From: Salicibibacter cibi
GTDB lineage: Bacteria > Bacillota > Bacilli > Bacillales > Marinococcaceae
Assembly (NCBI RefSeq): GCF_016495865.1
Contig: NZ_CP054706.1
Span: forward strand, 558,001-622,000
Direction of reading: 5' to 3'
DNA: 64,000 nt
Of this stretch, positions 17,650-27,433 are shown piece after piece. The stretch's first letter is position 1, and each line of letters starts with the position of its first letter. The notes under the pieces are model-generated. The model did no database searches and was not told the DNA's origin. It saw only the letters and a program-made list of their open reading frames with translations. Both the position numbers and the translations under genes were made by a program.

Positions 17650-18405
17650 ATGTTACACGTAGAACGACAGGAAGCGATCCTTCAGCTGTTACGGGATAAA
17701 GAAAATGTCTCGGTCCAGCAATTGACCGACAAAACAGAGGCATCGGAATCGACTATTCGCAGGGATTTAATTGATTTGGAAAAAGAACAACAACTCAAAA
17801 GAGTCCACGGGGGTGCATCCCTCGTGAAAAGGAGGAAAGAAGAACCGACGATCGCGGAGAAAACGTCCAAAAATCGGACGGAGAAAATAACCATTGCCAG
17901 TTATGCAGCTGGGCTCGTTCAGCACAAAGATTGTATTTTTCTCGATGCCGGGACGACAACGATCGAGATGATCCCTTTTCTGACTGAAAAGGACGTCATC
18001 GTCGTGACAAACGGGACGCAACATGTCCAGCGTTTGATTGACTATGGCATTGAAACGTATGTCACAGGCGGCCGGGTTAAAAAAGAAACCGCCGCGCTTA
18101 TCGGCTCGAAAGTAGTGAGCGCGCTATCGGCATATCGTTTCGATCACTGTTTCCTCGGCATGAACGGTGTGCACGAGCAACATGGGTACACGACGCCGGA
18201 TCCGGAAGAAGCGATTGTAAAAGAAACCGTTCTTCAGCTGGGAACTCAGGCATATGTGCTCGCCGATCATTCCAAGCTTGGAGAGGTATCATTTGCGAAA
18301 GTTGCCGAGCTTGCAGACGCGGCATTTATTACCTCTGACGTAGCAGCGGGCATCGATCGTGAACGTTATCAAGACTATACAGAAGTAAGGACTGTCAAAA
18401 TGTGA
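17650..18405 (+). CDS. fruR: DeoR family fructose operon repressor FruR
   Basis: 251 aa from ATG 17650 (GAGGTG 7 bp ahead); a TTG at 17587 is in frame but has no ribosome site. N-terminal DeoR HTH (ERQEAILQLL, VSVQQLTDKTEASESTIRRDL), then the sugar-phosphate sensing domain with FLDAGTTTIEMIPFL, VTNGTQ and LADHSKLGEVSF. The stop overlaps the fruK start (GTG), so the genes are translationally coupled. By family analogy it represses fruRKA and is released by fructose 1-phosphate. Confidence 0.93.
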   Translation: MLHVERQEAILQLLRDKENVSVQQLTDKTEASESTIRRDLIDLEKEQQLKRVHGGASLVKRRKEEPTIAEKTSKNRTEKITIASYAAGLVQHKDCIFLDAGTTTIEMIPFLTEKDVIVVTNGTQHVQRLIDYGIETYVTGGRVKKETAALIGSKVVSALSAYRFDHCFLGMNGVHEQHGYTTPDPEEAIVKETVLQLGTQAYVLADHSKLGEVSFAKVAELADAAFITSDVAAGIDRERYQDYTEVRTVKM

Positions 18406-19322
18406 TCTATACATTAACGCTTAATCCAGCGGTGGATTATATCGTGCGGATATCCGATTTTGAACTTGGCCGCCTCCATAGATCGGAAAGTGACCTGAAG
18501 TATCCAGGAGGGAAAGGGATTAACGTCTCCTGGGTGCTCAATCGCCTTGGGCAAGACAATGTAGCGTTTGGCTTTCTTGGTGGTTTTACCGGTCGTTTTA
18601 TTGAAGACTCCCTTGCAGCAGAGGACATTCGTGCCGATTTTGTGCCCATCGATGGAGACACACGATTGAACATTAAATTGAAAACATTTGAAGAAACTGA
18701 GATTAACGGACAGTCTCCGCAAATTTCTGCAGCACATATGGAGGCGTTAAAACAAAAACTCGAGTTGTTACAGGAGGGAGATATACTCGTTTTGGCAGGA
18801 AGCATACCTGAAACAGTATCTTCCGGCACGTACCACGATATTGTACACACATTGACAGCTAAAGGCATCCGTTGTTGTGTCGATACAAATGGTGATGCTC
18901 TTCATGAAGCGTTGCGCGCGCAACCATTTTTTATTAAACCGAACCATCATGAGCTTGCAGAGCTGTATAACGTTCCGATTGTATCGCTTGAACAAGCAGC
19001 TTTTTATGGGAAAAAGTTGCAAACCGACTACGACGTATCTCATGTGCTCGTCTCCATGGCAAGTCGGGGAGCGCTCTATATACACGAAGAACAAGTCGTT
19101 CACATTGAATCTCCCCACGGAAAACTCGTCAACTCTGTAGGAGCCGGAGACTCAACAGTCGCAGGCTTTCTGGCAAAGTATGAAAAAACGAATGATCCGC
19201 AGAAAGCGGCGATCTATGCGGTGGCCGCAGGGAGCGCGAGTGCTTTCTCTGAAGGATTTTGCACGAAAGCAGACGTGGATCATTATAGCAGTATTATGCA
19301 CAGTGAGCGGATAAATATCTAG
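18402..19322 (+). CDS. fruK: 1-phosphofructokinase FruK
   Basis: 306 aa, PfkB family. It begins with TLNPAVDYIV, has the sugar-binding GGKGINVSWVLNRLG stretch, and ends with the catalytic anion-hole motif NSVGAGDSTVAGFL carrying the catalytic Asp. It phosphorylates the fructose 1-phosphate made by FruA to fructose 1,6-bisphosphate in the cytoplasm. The GTG start lies inside the last codons of fruR, and fruA follows after 11 bp. Confidence 0.95.
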   Translation: MIYTLTLNPAVDYIVRISDFELGRLHRSESDLKYPGGKGINVSWVLNRLGQDNVAFGFLGGFTGRFIEDSLAAEDIRADFVPIDGDTRLNIKLKTFEETEINGQSPQISAAHMEALKQKLELLQEGDILVLAGSIPETVSSGTYHDIVHTLTAKGIRCCVDTNGDALHEALRAQPFFIKPNHHELAELYNVPIVSLEQAAFYGKKLQTDYDVSHVLVSMASRGALYIHEEQVVHIESPHGKLVNSVGAGDSTVAGFLAKYEKTNDPQKAAIYAVAAGSASAFSEGFCTKADVDHYSSIMHSERINI

Positions 19323-19333
19323 GGGGGAGCATT

Positions 19334-21214
19334 GTGAAAATTACTGAATTATTACGTTCAGAGACGATGATCTTAAATCTGGCATCTACCTCTAAGGACG
19401 ATGTCATTGAGGAATTAACGGCGACACTCGACGAAAACGGTTATTTAGACGATCGTGATGAATTCAAAGCAGAAATCGAGAAACGTGAGTCCGAAAGCAG
19501 CACGGGCATCGGTGAAGGAGTCGCGATTCCCCACGCGAAAACGAGTGCCGTGAAAACACCTTCGATCGTGTTTGGGCGTTCAGAAGCGGGCATTGATTAC
19601 GAGTCGCTTGACGGACAGCCGGCGCACCTTTTTTTCATGATCGCCGCAAGTGAAGGCGCCCATCAGGATCATTTGCAGACATTATCACGATTGTCGACGT
19701 TGCTCATGGATGAATCGTTCCGTGCACAATTGTTGGAAGCGGAGTCGAAAGAAGCGATTTTGGCAGCGATTGATGAGAAGGAAAAAGAGAAACTCGGAAG
19801 CGAAGAAGAAAGCTCGGAAGAAAATGAATACCATCGTCTATTGGGTGTTACCGGTTGTCCAACCGGAATCGCTCATACCTATATGGCCGCCGACGGGTTA
19901 AAGGATGAAGCTAAAAATCGAAATATCAGCATTAAAGTGGAGACGAACGGTTCTGATGGTGTAAAAGATCCCCTCACCACAGAAGAAATCGCTGCTGCGG
20001 ACGCGATCATCATTGCGGCTGATACAAAAGTGGACACCGACCGTTTCGACGGGAAACCGCTCATTCAGGCGAGCGTTGGTGACGGCATTCGTAATGCTGC
20101 GTCGCTCATCGACCGGGCGACAAGCCAAGACGCGCCTATTCATAAAGGATCCGGCGGAAGCGGTGGTGAATCTTCCGCGAAATCCGGCGGCGGAGGCGGT
20201 TTCGGATTTTATAAGCACTTAATGAACGGCGTCTCGCATATGTTGCCGTTTGTCGTTGGCGGCGGAATCTTGATTGCTTTGTCGTTTTTCTTCGGCGTTG
20301 ATGCAGCCGATCCGAATTCATCGGATTATAATGTATTTGCCGCCGCGCTTGATTCCATTGGCGGTGAGCATGCCTTCGGGCTAATGGTTGCTGTGCTTGC
20401 CGGTTTTATTGCGATGAGCATCGCGGATCGTCCCGGTTTGGCACCCGGCATGGTCGGTGGTTTTATGGCCACAACGGGAGACGCCGGTTTTATCGGCGGG
20501 ATCATTGCCGGTTTCTTGGCGGGATATCTGATTTTAGGGTTGAAAAAATTATTTTCCGGACTTCCGGCAACATTTGACGGCATTAAAACGATCCTTTTTT
20601 ACCCCTTAATCAGTATTTTTGTCATAGGGATCGTCATGCATTTCGTGCTTATTGAACCGCTCGCTGCCTTTACATTATTCCTCCAGAATTGGTTGGATGG
20701 CATGCAAGCCGGGAACATTGCCATACTCGGAGTGATCCTTGGTGGGATGATGGCGGTTGACTTAGGCGGTCCCGTAAACAAAGCGGCGTTCACCTTTGGC
20801 CTTGCCATGATTGATGCCGGTCAGTTTGGTCCCCATGCTGCAGTTATGGCCGGCGGGATGGTTCCGCCGCTCGGCATTGCACTGGCAACCACTTTCTTTA
20901 AAAATAAGTTTACCGTTGAACAACGAGATTCGGGCCGAACCAATTATATTTTAGGCTCATTCTTCGTCACCGAAGGGGCCATTCCGTTTGCCGCGGCGGA
21001 CCCAGGACGAGTACTTCCTTCTGCTATTGTTGGATCCTCCGTTGCCGGAGGGCTTTCTCTGCTTTTCGGTGTTACCTTGCAAGCCGGGCACGGCGGATTG
21101 ATCACCATGTTGACGCCGGCCGTAACGAATACGCTCGGTTATATCTTCGCGATCGTGGTTGGCGCGATTGTCACAGGTCTCATGCTCGGATTTTGGAAAA
21201 AAACGTTGAAATGA
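19334..21214 (+). CDS. fruA: Fructose-specific PTS enzyme IIABC (FruA)
   Basis: 626 aa, GTG start behind AGGGGGGAG. Domain order A-B-C: the IIA domain (1-150) with active-site His in GVAIPHAKTSAV, the IIB domain (about 170-265) with active-site Cys in VTGCPTGIAHTYMAA, a Gly/Ser-rich linker, then a IIC domain of about ten membrane spans from about residue 290. It imports fructose while phosphorylating it at C1, using phosphate from HPr. Last gene of fruRKA. A GC-rich imperfect hairpin follows the stop, but without a clear T-run. Confidence 0.95.
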   Translation: MKITELLRSETMILNLASTSKDDVIEELTATLDENGYLDDRDEFKAEIEKRESESSTGIGEGVAIPHAKTSAVKTPSIVFGRSEAGIDYESLDGQPAHLFFMIAASEGAHQDHLQTLSRLSTLLMDESFRAQLLEAESKEAILAAIDEKEKEKLGSEEESSEENEYHRLLGVTGCPTGIAHTYMAADGLKDEAKNRNISIKVETNGSDGVKDPLTTEEIAAADAIIIAADTKVDTDRFDGKPLIQASVGDGIRNAASLIDRATSQDAPIHKGSGGSGGESSAKSGGGGGFGFYKHLMNGVSHMLPFVVGGGILIALSFFFGVDAADPNSSDYNVFAAALDSIGGEHAFGLMVAVLAGFIAMSIADRPGLAPGMVGGFMATTGDAGFIGGIIAGFLAGYLILGLKKLFSGLPATFDGIKTILFYPLISIFVIGIVMHFVLIEPLAAFTLFLQNWLDGMQAGNIAILGVILGGMMAVDLGGPVNKAAFTFGLAMIDAGQFGPHAAVMAGGMVPPLGIALATTFFKNKFTVEQRDSGRTNYILGSFFVTEGAIPFAAADPGRVLPSAIVGSSVAGGLSLLFGVTLQAGHGGLITMLTPAVTNTLGYIFAIVVGAIVTGLMLGFWKKTLK

Positions 21215-21289
21215 ATGAAAGGGGGAGCTCGCGCAGCGCGTGCGTGGGCTTTCCTGATCTGCTATACTGTTGTTGAAAGGAAGTGAGCC

Positions 21290-22195
21290 ATGAATATTAT
21301 CAAGTCACGTGAAGAACCCCCTGAATTAAAAGTTTTTCGATTATTGAAACCGCGAAAGGAACTTGTGGATCAACAGTATTACTTGAACCTGGAGAAGGGC
21401 TTCGCCGGCGAACGACGGATGGATGCTTGGCTGGAGGAAGGGCTTTCGGCTGAATGCCTTGTGTTGAACGATTTGCTGCTCGAACATAACCGAAAGCTTT
21501 TTCAAATCGACACCTTGCTAATTTTTCAGGAAAAGATGCATCTTTTTGATTCGAAAAATAATGAAGGCGACCTTTGTATCAAATCCGATAACTGGTACAC
21601 GTTGCCCGGCACCGAAGTCACGAACCCTTTACCTCAGCTTCGACGGGCTGAGTCTCTACTGCGACAATTACTCCAACATCACCGAATGAGCTTTCCGATC
21701 GAGTCCACACTTATTTTTCCAAATCCGCAATTCATGTTGTACAACGCGCCACCACAGCTCCCTGCCGCATTCCCGCCCCAACTGCAACGATTTATGAAAA
21801 AATTGAATCACACACCTTCCAAACTCCTTCATAAACACGAGATACTTGCCGAAAAGTTACTCTCCCTCCATTTGCCAGTGTCTCCAAATGCTCGCTTCCC
21901 GGAATATGATTATGATCAATTGAAAAAGGGTGTTGTTTGTGTGAGGTGCGCTGCCATCATGTCACATCAAGGGAAAACCTTTTACTGTGATCACTGTGCC
22001 TATGTCGAAAAAGTAGAAACTGGCGTTATCAGGAATGTAGAGGAATACAAATTTCTTTTCCCGGAGAGAAAAGTGACCAATCAAGCTATGTATGAATGGT
22101 GCGGAATGCAAGGGGATAGAAAAACAGTTATAAGAGTGCTTACCAAACATTTCAAACTCGTCAGAAATGGACGATACTCGTATTATATTGATTGA
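21290..22195 (+). CDS. NERD domain protein with C-terminal zinc ribbon
   Basis: 301 aa. An N-terminal NERD (nuclease-related) domain is seen: GFAGERRMDAWLEEG, then VLNDLLLEHN with QIDTLLIFQEKMHLFDSKNNEGD, giving the D...E/D-x-K pattern of the endonuclease-like fold. C217-x2-C220 and C233-x2-C236 form a zinc ribbon, followed by a helical C-terminus (VTNQAMYEWCG). Common in Bacillus; role unknown, probably nucleic-acid binding or cleavage. It stands alone between the fructose operon and nhaC. Confidence 0.85.
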   Translation: MNIIKSREEPPELKVFRLLKPRKELVDQQYYLNLEKGFAGERRMDAWLEEGLSAECLVLNDLLLEHNRKLFQIDTLLIFQEKMHLFDSKNNEGDLCIKSDNWYTLPGTEVTNPLPQLRRAESLLRQLLQHHRMSFPIESTLIFPNPQFMLYNAPPQLPAAFPPQLQRFMKKLNHTPSKLLHKHEILAEKLLSLHLPVSPNARFPEYDYDQLKKGVVCVRCAAIMSHQGKTFYCDHCAYVEKVETGVIRNVEEYKFLFPERKVTNQAMYEWCGMQGDRKTVIRVLTKHFKLVRNGRYSYYID

Positions 22196-22247
22196 TGCTT
22201 GAGTGAAGCCACTGCCACGCCCCTTCAAATGGAATAATATACCGAAA

Positions 22248-22278
22248 AAAAGGACGTGGTAAGCTCCAACGTCCTTTT
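22248..22278 (+). terminator. Terminator after the NERD gene
   Basis: AAAAGGACGT (22248-22257) and ACGTCCTTTT (22269-22278) form a perfect 10-bp stem with a GG/CC extension. A-run before and T-run after, so it could work on both strands. Confidence 0.65.
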
Positions 22279-22404
22279 GGATAGAAAAATTTACTATTTA
22301 GGGGGATGCGGTGCAAGTACACTGTCCCTATAGATGGTATAAGATCCCAGACATAGGGACGCGACATAAGCGCTATTTCTGCTATGAATAATCCCCGTCA
22401 TCCC

Positions 22405-23796
22405 TTATTCCCCGGAATCTTCCTGCTCATCCCGCTTCGTCAGCGTCCATCCAGTATACGCATAAAACAGCGCGATAAACGGCGTTACAAGACTAAGAAA
22501 CACAAAAAACACATAGTCCATCCCTACGTTCAACGTTGTCATGACGAATGCACCGATGACACCCCAGGGGACGAGTGGATGGAGGATGGTTCCGCCGTCT
22601 TCAATCGTTCGGCTTAAGTTTTTCGGATGAAGATTGTGCCTTCGATACGCCTCTTCGTACATTTGGCCGGGCAAAATGAGCGATAAATATTGCTCGCCGG
22701 TTGCGATATTGACACCGAGACAAGAGGCCAATGTAGATGCGATCGTATTGCCCCGGCTTTTGAGCACCCGCTGCAGCCCCCCGATTAATGCTTCGGTTAT
22801 ACCGATCCCTTGAATGATACCGCCGAACGCGAGCGCGATAATAATCAGCGATATCCCGAAGAGCATGTCTTCCAAGCCTCCCAGTGACAGGAGCTCGTCA
22901 ATGGCTTCAAAGCCGGTTTCAGCGGTAAAGCCGGAATGAGCGGCTGCCATGATATCACCAAGTGTGCTGCCGGGTGCTGTGACAAATGTTGTCAAAGCCG
23001 CAACGATAAGTCCCAGTGCCAATGAAGGGATCGGCTTCACCCGCGCGACGGCCAAACCGATGATAAGCAATGGCGATACAAGCGTCACAACGCTAATCGT
23101 AAATTCAGCTTGCAACACCTGCATCATTTCTTCGATTTGGCTCGTATCTGCCGTCCCTTGCGCTGTGGCAAACCCGATACCACCAAAAATAAGTAAGGTT
23201 ATAACAAGCGCCGGGATCGTCGTCCATAACATATGGCGAATGTGTTCAAAAATATTTGTTTTCGCTGTCGCGGCGGCAAGGTTGGTCGTATCGGAAAGGG
23301 GCGACAATTTATCGCCGAAAATCGCGCCGCTCACGATCGCCCCCGCAGCCATTGCCGGTGACACATCCATCCCGTAGGCGACCCCCATGAGCGAGACACC
23401 GATCGTCCCCATCGCACTTAATGAACTTCCGACCATCGTTGCCACAATCGCGGTGATGACCACGGTGGAGACGAGAAACGTGGCGGGAGATAAAAGCTGT
23501 AAACCAAAATATGTAATGGTTTGGACGGTGCCATTCAACACCCAGACGCCAATGAGTGTCCCGATTAAACTGAGGATCAAGATCGGGGCGATTCCTTGCG
23601 CGATGCCGTTAACCATCGCTTTTTCCATGTAATCCCATTTATAACCGATCATGAAACCATAAATGGTAACAATCATCGCCCCGATTAAAATCGGAATATG
23701 GGGGGCTGCTTCATAATGAAGAATGCTAATCGCAAGAACGAGAATAACGATAAATAAAACCAACATGGACCCACGTAAACCAGCTTTATTTTCCAC
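22405..23796 (-). CDS. nhaC: Na+/H+ antiporter NhaC
   Basis: 463 aa with about twelve membrane helices and the NhaC features VGSSLSAMGTIGVSLMGVA, GAIFGDKLSPLSDTTNLAAA and GVNIATGEQYLSLILPG. NhaC exchanges internal sodium for external protons, supporting pH and sodium homeostasis in alkaliphiles. Single-gene unit transcribed toward the NERD terminator; the ATG has GAGAGGAGATG upstream. Confidence 0.93.
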   Translation of the reverse strand: MENKAGLRGSMLVLFIVILVLAISILHYEAAPHIPILIGAMIVTIYGFMIGYKWDYMEKAMVNGIAQGIAPILILSLIGTLIGVWVLNGTVQTITYFGLQLLSPATFLVSTVVITAIVATMVGSSLSAMGTIGVSLMGVAYGMDVSPAMAAGAIVSGAIFGDKLSPLSDTTNLAAATAKTNIFEHIRHMLWTTIPALVITLLIFGGIGFATAQGTADTSQIEEMMQVLQAEFTISVVTLVSPLLIIGLAVARVKPIPSLALGLIVAALTTFVTAPGSTLGDIMAAAHSGFTAETGFEAIDELLSLGGLEDMLFGISLIIIALAFGGIIQGIGITEALIGGLQRVLKSRGNTIASTLASCLGVNIATGEQYLSLILPGQMYEEAYRRHNLHPKNLSRTIEDGGTILHPLVPWGVIGAFVMTTLNVGMDYVFFVFLSLVTPFIALFYAYTGWTLTKRDEQEDSGE

Positions 23797-23856
23797 GGTG
23801 GCATCTCCTCTCTTTAAAGCGGTAAAGGGCCATTGTAATAGACGTTAACACGAGGA

Positions 23857-24435
23857 TCAACTATCTTCCTTTTGTTCCATGTCCCTGTCCCGGTTTTTGA
23901 TCGTTTCTTCCTGCTCTTTCGTTCGCGCGGCGGGGTGGTTGGGATCGTCGTAGCTTCGTTCTGACGTGTGCCAGTGGTTGTGGCGAATGACATCGTAAAT
24001 CGCCCGTCCGTTTGTCGGTTGTCCATCGGGTTGATAGACCGGCAAGGCATCAAAAAGCACAAAATAGAACGTATAAAATAAAAACGTATTCCAAAAAATT
24101 TCTCCGCCCAAAATTTCGGCACCGAGCAGTGTATTGATAATGATGGCCACGATAATATTGCTAAGCATCGGGGAAGCATAAATCAAAATATGCCAAAATT
24201 TATGGTCCGGGCGAATTTCATCGTAGGTGATCCAGCTCGTCATAAAAAAATACCGGCGGACTTCGATGGAAGGGAGACGAAATAACACCGGACCGGCGCC
24301 GACGACGATATGCTTGTTTGTCGCGCGCATGAGAGTTGCAGCTAAATAATAACCCGCTTCACGAATGACGGATACAATCGGCAAGATAAAAAAGATCGAC
24401 ACGAGTAAACGTAAAAGGTCAAGTAAATCAAACAT
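23857..24435 (-). CDS. Membrane protein resembling a degenerate M50 (site-2) protease
   Basis: 192 aa. Three or four hydrophobic segments. Residues near 25-30 read REAGYY where an M50 enzyme would have HExxH, keeping only the Glu; further on FDALPVYQPDGQPTNGR matches the second M50 motif (N/D-x2-P-x4-D-G). The loss of both zinc-binding histidines predicts an inactive relative, which is an inference from motif spacing alone. The C-terminal 40 residues are highly charged. The start is supported by GGAGGTGGAC ahead of the ATG. No partner is obvious; nhaC and a DJ-1 gene flank it on the same strand. Confidence 0.55.
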   Translation of the reverse strand: MFDLLDLLRLLVSIFFILPIVSVIREAGYYLAATLMRATNKHIVVGAGPVLFRLPSIEVRRYFFMTSWITYDEIRPDHKFWHILIYASPMLSNIIVAIIINTLLGAEILGGEIFWNTFLFYTFYFVLFDALPVYQPDGQPTNGRAIYDVIRHNHWHTSERSYDDPNHPAARTKEQEETIKNRDRDMEQKEDS

Positions 24436-24494
24436 TCGTCCACCTCCAGTGCATGGTTCATTTTACCCGCGAAGGAGGCAGACTAAACGAAGAA

Positions 24495-24520
24495 GGGCAT
24501 GTACTTTCAAATACATGCCC
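24495..24520. repeat. 9-bp perfect stem-loop between the DJ-1 and M50-like genes
   Basis: GGGCATGTA and TACATGCCC around an 8-nt loop, 6 bp after the DJ-1-family stop on the minus strand. There is no T-tract, so it is a weak terminator or mRNA 3' stem at best. Confidence 0.55.
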
Positions 24521-24526
24521 GGACAT

Positions 24527-25198
24527 TCACCCTTCTAATGTTTTCACCAATTGCTTTGCCACGTTCACGGACGATTGCGGGTTTTGCCCGGTCACGAGTT
24601 TGCCGTCCGTTTGCGTGTTTTCCGTCCAATCGTCTGCCGTTACAAAAGCGGCACCTTGTTCTCGCAGCTGCGATTCCAACAAAAAAGGAACTTCGTTTTC
24701 CAATTGTACGCCACGTTCTTCGGAATCGGTGAATGCCGTGATGGTTTTATTTTTTACGATCGGTGTTCCGTCGTTCAGGGTAGCGTCAACCAAACCGGCT
24801 GGTCCGTGGCAAACGGCCCCGATCGATTTGTCGTCTTCCGCGAAATTGCGAAGCAAAGAATGAAGCTTGGCGTTCTCGGGGAAATCAAACATCGTTCCGT
24901 GTCCGCCGGGGAGGAAAATGCCGTCGTAATCATCGGCGTTCACGTGATCGATCGCTTCCGTATTTTTTAAAAGCTTCGCAATTTCTTGCCAGCCGACCGG
25001 AATGGTGTCATTTTCCAAACTATTTTTGTCAATGCGAGATTCCCCGCCTTTCGGACTTACGACGGTTACCTCATACCCATTTGCTCGCAATTCCTCATAC
25101 GGCTCGGCGAATTCAGAAAGCCAGATGCCTGCAAAGTGCCCATTGCTCATTTCTTGGCCGTTGGTGACGACCATCAGTATTTTTTTATTGTTAGCCAT
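24527..25198 (-). CDS. DJ-1/PfpI family (Hsp31-like) protein
   Basis: 223 aa. The nucleophile elbow GAVCHGPAGL places the reactive Cys at 130 and His at 131; the N-terminal VVTNGQEMSNGHFAGIWLSEFAEPYEEL gives the conserved acidic residues of the Hsp31-like branch, and IFLPGGHGTMFDFP is also characteristic. These are small cytoplasmic proteins with glyoxalase-like or stress chaperone activity against reactive carbonyls. RBS AAAGGAGTG lies before the ATG. Appears to be its own transcription unit. Confidence 0.88.
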   Translation of the reverse strand: MANNKKILMVVTNGQEMSNGHFAGIWLSEFAEPYEELRANGYEVTVVSPKGGESRIDKNSLENDTIPVGWQEIAKLLKNTEAIDHVNADDYDGIFLPGGHGTMFDFPENAKLHSLLRNFAEDDKSIGAVCHGPAGLVDATLNDGTPIVKNKTITAFTDSEERGVQLENEVPFLLESQLREQGAAFVTADDWTENTQTDGKLVTGQNPQSSVNVAKQLVKTLEG

Positions 25199-25374
25199 AG
25201 AGCTTCACTCCTTTTGCTTAGGTACACCATGCCAATACCCGAAAAAAATAGAAGCATAAACATAAGCGCGGGGGAAAATACCATTGAATTTTTATGCAAA
25301 AAGGTTATAATTTACTTTAACGAAAAAAAACATTAAAGGAGTAAAGGATTAAATTTTAGAGGGAGAGTGATGAA

Positions 25375-26397
25375 ATGAAAAAGCAGGGGATGTTTCAGAT
25401 AGGGTCTATTGTTTTACTTTCAGCGTTGCTGACCGCCTGTGGAGATGAAGATACAGATACAGAGGACGCGGCGGCCGGTGAAGAGAACGGGGATGCAGCG
25501 GATGGGGAAAGTTATGACATTGGCGTCGTGCAATACGCTGATCATCCGTCGTTGGATCAAGCAACGGAAGGGTTTAAAGAAGCGATCGAGGAATCCGGGC
25601 TTGACGTCACGTATGATGAGCAAAATGCAAGCGGTGACATGAACGTGATACAAACGGTCGCGGATACATTCGTCGGAGACGATGTTGATTTAATTTTCGC
25701 AAATGCCACACCTGCGGCTCAAATCATGACGTCGTCCACCGATGATATTCCGGTTATGTTCACGTCCGTCACTGATCCGGAAGGGGCAGAGTTGGTTGAT
25801 TCGATTGATGCGCCGGGCGGAAATACGACGGGAACGATGGATCTGCATCCCGACGCCATTTCGCAATCGGTTGAGTTGATGGGCGACGAACTGGATGTGG
25901 AGACGATCGGTATGGTGTATAACGCCGGTGAGCAAAACTCGGAATATCAGGTGGGAATAGCAGAAGAAGCAGCAGAAGAAGCCGGTATGAGCGTACAGAC
26001 GGCAACGGTCCAAACGTCTGCTGATGTGCAAAGTGCTGCGGAAAGTTTAGTTGGGAATATCGATGCATTTTATATTATCACTGATAATGAAGTCGTCTCG
26101 GGACTTGATTCCGTTATCGGTGTCGCTGAAGATGAAGGGTTGCCGCTGTTTGTCGGCGAGCTTGATTCCGTAGAAGCAGGCGGGTTTGCCGGTTTCGGGT
26201 TTTCTTACCATGATATTGGCTATGTAACAGGAGAAATGGCGATCGACGTGTTGAACGGTGAAGCGGACCCAGAGACTTTGGCCGTGGAATTTCCGCCGGA
26301 ATTGGAGCTCGTTTTTAATGAAGGGGCAGCCGAGCGGATGGACATTGAGTGGGATGACAGCTGGGATGACCTGGCAGATGAGATTATTAATGAATAG
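25375..26397 (+). CDS. ABC transporter substrate-binding lipoprotein (TrpX-type)
   Basis: 340 aa. Lipobox LLTAC followed by an acidic linker, then the ABC_sub_bind fold: YDIGVVQYADHPSLDQATEGFKEAIEESG, NATPAAQIM, PVMFTSVTDPEGAELV, and FGFSYHDIGYVTGEMA. This family, including the tryptophan-binding TrpX, binds aromatic amino acids or similar small ligands. It is followed by its permease after 19 bp and the ATPase. The substrate is uncertain; there is no trp gene or T-box leader in view. Confidence 0.88.
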   Translation: MKKQGMFQIGSIVLLSALLTACGDEDTDTEDAAAGEENGDAADGESYDIGVVQYADHPSLDQATEGFKEAIEESGLDVTYDEQNASGDMNVIQTVADTFVGDDVDLIFANATPAAQIMTSSTDDIPVMFTSVTDPEGAELVDSIDAPGGNTTGTMDLHPDAISQSVELMGDELDVETIGMVYNAGEQNSEYQVGIAEEAAEEAGMSVQTATVQTSADVQSAAESLVGNIDAFYIITDNEVVSGLDSVIGVAEDEGLPLFVGELDSVEAGGFAGFGFSYHDIGYVTGEMAIDVLNGEADPETLAVEFPPELELVFNEGAAERMDIEWDDSWDDLADEIINE

Positions 26398-26416
26398 GAA
26401 GTCGAGGTGAAGAGGC

Positions 26417-27433
26417 ATGTTCACCGCCATCTTTGGCTCGATTGAACTTGGACTTATTTATGGCATTATGGCTCTCGGCGTTTATTTGTCGTTTCGGGTG
26501 CTTAATTTTCCGGATTTAACGGTCGATGGAAGTTTTGTCACCGGCGGGGCGGTCGCGGCCGTTATGATTGTCGCCGGGTATTCGGCGATTGTGGCGACAA
26601 TCGCCGCCTTGATCGCCGGTTTTATCGCCGGCTGCATCACGGGAACCCTGCACGCCAAAGGAAAAATCAATCCGTTGTTGTCGGGGATTTTAATGATGAT
26701 CGCGTTGTACTCCATTAATTTGCGGATTATGGGAAACAGCCCGAACATTTCCTTGATGAATGACAACACGATCATTTCCATGTTTTCCGATTTTTGGGCT
26801 GGCCTTCCGATCGATGATTGGGTAAATGGCGCCTTGGCCGCGGTTGGCATTCCGTTTATCCCATCGACGTGGGCAGTGCTATTATTGGCGATTCTTATCA
26901 TCGTCCTTGTAAAAGCGTTTACCGATTATTTTTTAAAAACGGAAGTGGGCCTTGCCTTACGGGCGACGGGAGACAATCCGGATATGATTCGCAGTCTGTC
27001 GGCCAATACGGACCGATTAAAAATATTGGGACTCGGCATTTCTAATGGTTTTGTTGCGTTATCGGGGGCGATTGTGACCCAATATAGCAGTTTTGCCGAT
27101 GTAAACATGGGGATCGGGATGATTATTATCGGGCTCGCCTCTGTTATTATTGGGGAAGCGCTCTTTGGAAAAGGGTCTATTTTTAAAATCACCCTCGCCG
27201 TGATTTGCGGTGCCGTCATCTATCGAATGGTTGTGGCGCTCGCCCTTCGGGTTGACTTCTTGGAAACCGGCGATATGCAGTTAATTACCGCGGTAATCGT
27301 GGTCGGCGCCCTTGTCATTCCGAAAATGCTCGAAAATCAAAAAGAGCGCAAACGCAGATCCCGCAAAGCGCGCCAATTGAAACAGGAAGATGAAGGAGGG
27401 AGCGGTTCTGCTTCGGCTAAGTCAGATCTATAA
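26417..27433 (+). CDS. ABC transporter permease (TrpY-type, BPD_transp_2 family)
   Basis: 338 aa, about nine membrane helices, beginning with SIELGLIYGIMALGVYLSFRVLNFPDLTVDGSF, a hallmark of this permease branch. The cytoplasmic coupling region ALRATGDNPDMIRSLSAN is clear. The C-terminus is a charged tail rich in Lys, Arg and Ser. It overlaps the ATPase reading frame by 44 bp if the ATPase begins at 27390, and it forms a single uptake system with the genes on both sides. Confidence 0.88.
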   Translation: MFTAIFGSIELGLIYGIMALGVYLSFRVLNFPDLTVDGSFVTGGAVAAVMIVAGYSAIVATIAALIAGFIAGCITGTLHAKGKINPLLSGILMMIALYSINLRIMGNSPNISLMNDNTIISMFSDFWAGLPIDDWVNGALAAVGIPFIPSTWAVLLLAILIIVLVKAFTDYFLKTEVGLALRATGDNPDMIRSLSANTDRLKILGLGISNGFVALSGAIVTQYSSFADVNMGIGMIIIGLASVIIGEALFGKGSIFKITLAVICGAVIYRMVVALALRVDFLETGDMQLITAVIVVGALVIPKMLENQKERKRRSRKARQLKQEDEGGSGSASAKSDL

